From: Herbinix sp.
GTDB lineage: Bacteria > Bacillota > Clostridia > Lachnospirales > Lachnospiraceae
Assembly: GCA_029240245.1 (NCBI GenBank)
Contig: JARBTJ010000003.1
Coordinates: 61,137 to 125,136, forward strand
Length of the DNA: 64,000 nt
Reading direction: 5' to 3'
Below are positions 62,444 to 64,000 of the stretch, piece after piece; positions within the stretch are counted from its first letter, which is position 1, and each line of letters begins with the position of its first letter. The notes beneath the pieces are model-generated. The model was not told the origin of the DNA. It was given only the letters and a program-made list of their open reading frames with translations, and did not search any database. The position numbers and the translations under genes are program-made.

Positions 62444-62485
62444 TTTACACCACCTAATGCTTAATTTATACAGTTAATAAATCTA

Positions 62486-63583
62486 CTAAACTCTCACAAA
62501 TTGTGTTCCAAAAGTAGTCCACTGGTCACATATCTGTTCGCCAGATATAACTATTTTATCTGTTCCATCAAAGTGCAGTATAACAGGTAAGCACTCGACA
62601 TAAAAATCACAATTAGATTTTGGTATAATAGTTCTCATTTTTCCGTAAGGGTCTTTAATTGACCGTCCGTTTACTTCAATGCTTTGATTTAAACGTTCAT
62701 TTCTAAAAATCCCATTTGGCGGAAGAACGTTCGGATGTGATTTGAATTTTGCTCCAAAAAATGATAGTAATTCATTTTCGTATGTTTTCCAGTCTTGACT
62801 GGTTATCTCTACTGAAGTCTTTCGGCAATCTGCTTTATCAAAAAGTTGTTTAGCAATATTGGCATAATCTATAAGGAATTGTTTGTGACTTTCCGCTTCT
62901 CTGGGCTTATTAATGTAGTATGGTTGGTCTTTATCCCGTTCCCATATCCACTCCATAAATTGCTTTCCTCTAAGGTTTTCGAGAAAATTAATTGTTTCTT
63001 GTGTATCTTCTCTATAAAAATATACAAGACATGGGTTCAGCGGTTTTACAATTTTTATTAACTTCCGAAAAAACTGCTCTATTTCTTTAAATGAAGCATT
63101 TTTAAGGAGGAAAGTAAATATTTGATACTGAAATATACTACTATCCAGTATATAAACCTCTGTTTCATTCTCTAAAGCTTTTTCTGCAAAGTATGCCCAC
63201 TTTTCCAAAGCTACATTCTCATACTTATCAAGTGAAAAAGTCATAACATCATATTCTTGTAATGCTTGTAAAAAACTTGTACCAATATCGTTTAAATAAT
63301 TCCATTCGAGTTCAAGTAAGTCAATTCCTATTGTATTTTTTCTAAACACAGCTACTTTATTTAATATAGGTTCGGAATTTGGGTATTCTTTCAATATTGA
63401 ATCATATTCTTTTTTAGTTAAGCTTGCTTCGTTAAAAAACAAAACAGGGTGCGGTCGTGCCACTTCGTGAATCCATTTTACTGTTTTTTCTTCACGTTCA
63501 AGTTGCATTGACAAAAAGTATGAATTTGTTGATTTTCCTGTCCCAGGTAATCCCTCTAACATAATTAATCGAGTGTTTTCCAA
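62486..63583 (-). CDS. P-loop NTPase, kinase-like, of unknown substrate
   Basis: The 365-residue cytoplasmic protein has Walker A GLPGTGKST near residue 12, a thymidylate-kinase-like lobe to about residue 210 (LDSSIFQYQIF as the Walker-B-type strand, LVYFYREDT near 195), and a C-terminal domain I do not recognise with SFFGAKFKS and EVNGRSIKDPYGKM. The start is TTG with AAAGGAATG nine bases before it. It is the first complete gene upstream of the GrpB/methyltransferase set in this patch. Confidence 0.65.
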   Translation of the reverse strand: MENTRLIMLEGLPGTGKSTNSYFLSMQLEREEKTVKWIHEVARPHPVLFFNEASLTKKEYDSILKEYPNSEPILNKVAVFRKNTIGIDLLELEWNYLNDIGTSFLQALQEYDVMTFSLDKYENVALEKWAYFAEKALENETEVYILDSSIFQYQIFTFLLKNASFKEIEQFFRKLIKIVKPLNPCLVYFYREDTQETINFLENLRGKQFMEWIWERDKDQPYYINKPREAESHKQFLIDYANIAKQLFDKADCRKTSVEITSQDWKTYENELLSFFGAKFKSHPNVLPPNGIFRNERLNQSIEVNGRSIKDPYGKMRTIIPKSNCDFYVECLPVILHFDGTDKIVISGEQICDQWTTFGTQFVRV

Positions 63584-63606
63584 AAATTATCATTCCTTTC
63601 GCTGTG

Positions 63607-64000
63607 CTACAGGCTTCCTTGCGAGAGTGGGCATATTCTGCCTTTACTTACCCAATGGATTAGTCCAGTGTATGAGATATGGTCACCTGCCACGAAAATA
63701 GCACTGTTGTCTTCCATAGCACAAATGGGAAGTTCCGTGGAAATTTGTAATAAAGTTGACAATACCTGCTGATTCTCTATATTAAAGTGTGGCTTGACGG
63801 TAATGTCAGCCAAACCCAAACCATCATATGGGATTGAGGATTCCTTAGTATCAAGCGAGCGTTTGGCCATGTTGATAGCACCTGCACTGACACCCAATAC
63901 TGCAGCAGTAGCATTGCAAATTGCAACATCCAAGCCTTTATCACGTATTAATTGTAATTGTAATCCAGGATGCCCACCCATGAGAAACACGCAAGAAGCT
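63607..64000 (-). CDS. Peptidase E (S51) family protein, cut by the window end
   Basis: The frame is open to the window edge and continues past it. Visible are FLMGGHPGLQLQLIRDKGLD, then LGVSAGAINMA, the GxSAG nucleophile block of aspartyl dipeptidase PepE, and FVAGDHISYTGLIHWVSKG at the end. PepE cleaves N-terminal Asp dipeptides and related compounds. The full length of the family is about 220 residues, so 80-90 residues lie outside this window. It ends 24 bases before the TTG start of the P-loop gene. Confidence 0.8.
   Translation of the reverse strand, partial: ASCVFLMGGHPGLQLQLIRDKGLDVAICNATAAVLGVSAGAINMAKRSLDTKESSIPYDGLGLADITVKPHFNIENQQVLSTLLQISTELPICAMEDNSAIFVAGDHISYTGLIHWVSKGRICPLSQGSL

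Noticed and set aside
1..64000. CRISPR arrays, tRNA and rRNA genes
   Set aside because: No regularly spaced 25-40 bp repeats and no cloverleaf or rRNA-like segments were noticed in reading; a tRNAscan or Infernal run would settle it.

Overview
The window looks like a chromosomal segment of a strictly anaerobic, AT-rich Firmicute. The closest fit is a Lachnospiraceae/Clostridium-type genome. The evidence is the hydE-hydG-hydF set for [FeFe]-hydrogenase maturation, a carbon monoxide dehydrogenase, a pyrophosphate-type phosphofructokinase (GGND and PKTIDND motifs), a GerM-domain lipoprotein, a CD3324/Mor-type regulator, strong AGGAGG ribosome binding sites and many TTG/GTG starts. I saw no rRNA, tRNA or CRISPR array. 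All family names come from motif recognition by eye; no database search was run.

Layout. 0-1.6 kb: end of trkA and trkH (K+ uptake). 1.6-7 kb (minus): a small-molecule kinase and the hydEGF operon behind a promoter and a structured leader ending in an intrinsic terminator. 7-13.3 kb (minus): a sorbosone-dehydrogenase-like beta-propeller protein, a VOC protein, CODH (cooS), an RnfD-RnfC fusion and a CoA-binding-fold protein. They are divergent from a LuxR-HTH/DUF2087 regulator and a second DUF2087 protein (13.6-14.9 kb, plus). 15-21.6 kb: GerM-domain lipoprotein, an ABC-2 exporter operon behind a leader-peptide attenuator, GNAT and EamA genes. 22-27.2 kb: pfp, a 27-residue basic protein, DEDDh exonuclease, FMN-binding lipoprotein, M3 oligopeptidase. 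27.8-32.1 kb: a MacB-like ABC transporter divergent from its two-component system, with a 36-bp palindrome between them. 32-43.5 kb: TruA-like protein, MATE pump, SGNH-like protein, UppP, DUF421/DUF4363 pair, CD3324 regulator, a three-gene set of B12-binding-like sensor plus ABC exporter, an MBL-fold hydrolase and TrmO. 43.7-55.3 kb: PadR/HAAS pair, chromate transporter, FUSC protein, DrrAB-type exporter, TcyP-like cystine symporter with a Cys-rich upstream ORF, and a LiaF-like/LytTR pair. 55.5-64 kb: secreted and membrane hypotheticals, then a patch of small accessory genes (P-loop kinases, two methyltransferases, GrpB, peptidase E) containing a decayed tyrosine recombinase and a grpB fragment. 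This patch looks like an old integrated element.

The most interesting features are regulatory RNA and small ORFs. (1) A 31-codon ORF with 8 Cys codons in an 11-codon stretch lies behind a consensus promoter and ahead of a cystine-type symporter, which suggests cysteine-responsive control. (2) A 19-codon ORF is followed by mutually exclusive hairpins and a terminator ahead of an ABC exporter, a classic attenuation layout that may respond to a translation-blocking compound. (3) A roughly 150-nt structured leader with a terminator precedes hydEGF and matches no riboswitch class I can recall. (4) A 76-bp MITE-like element occurs in two full copies and one half copy; one full copy has a perfect 10-bp target duplication. 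(5) The TruA-like protein carries Glu in place of the catalytic Asp.
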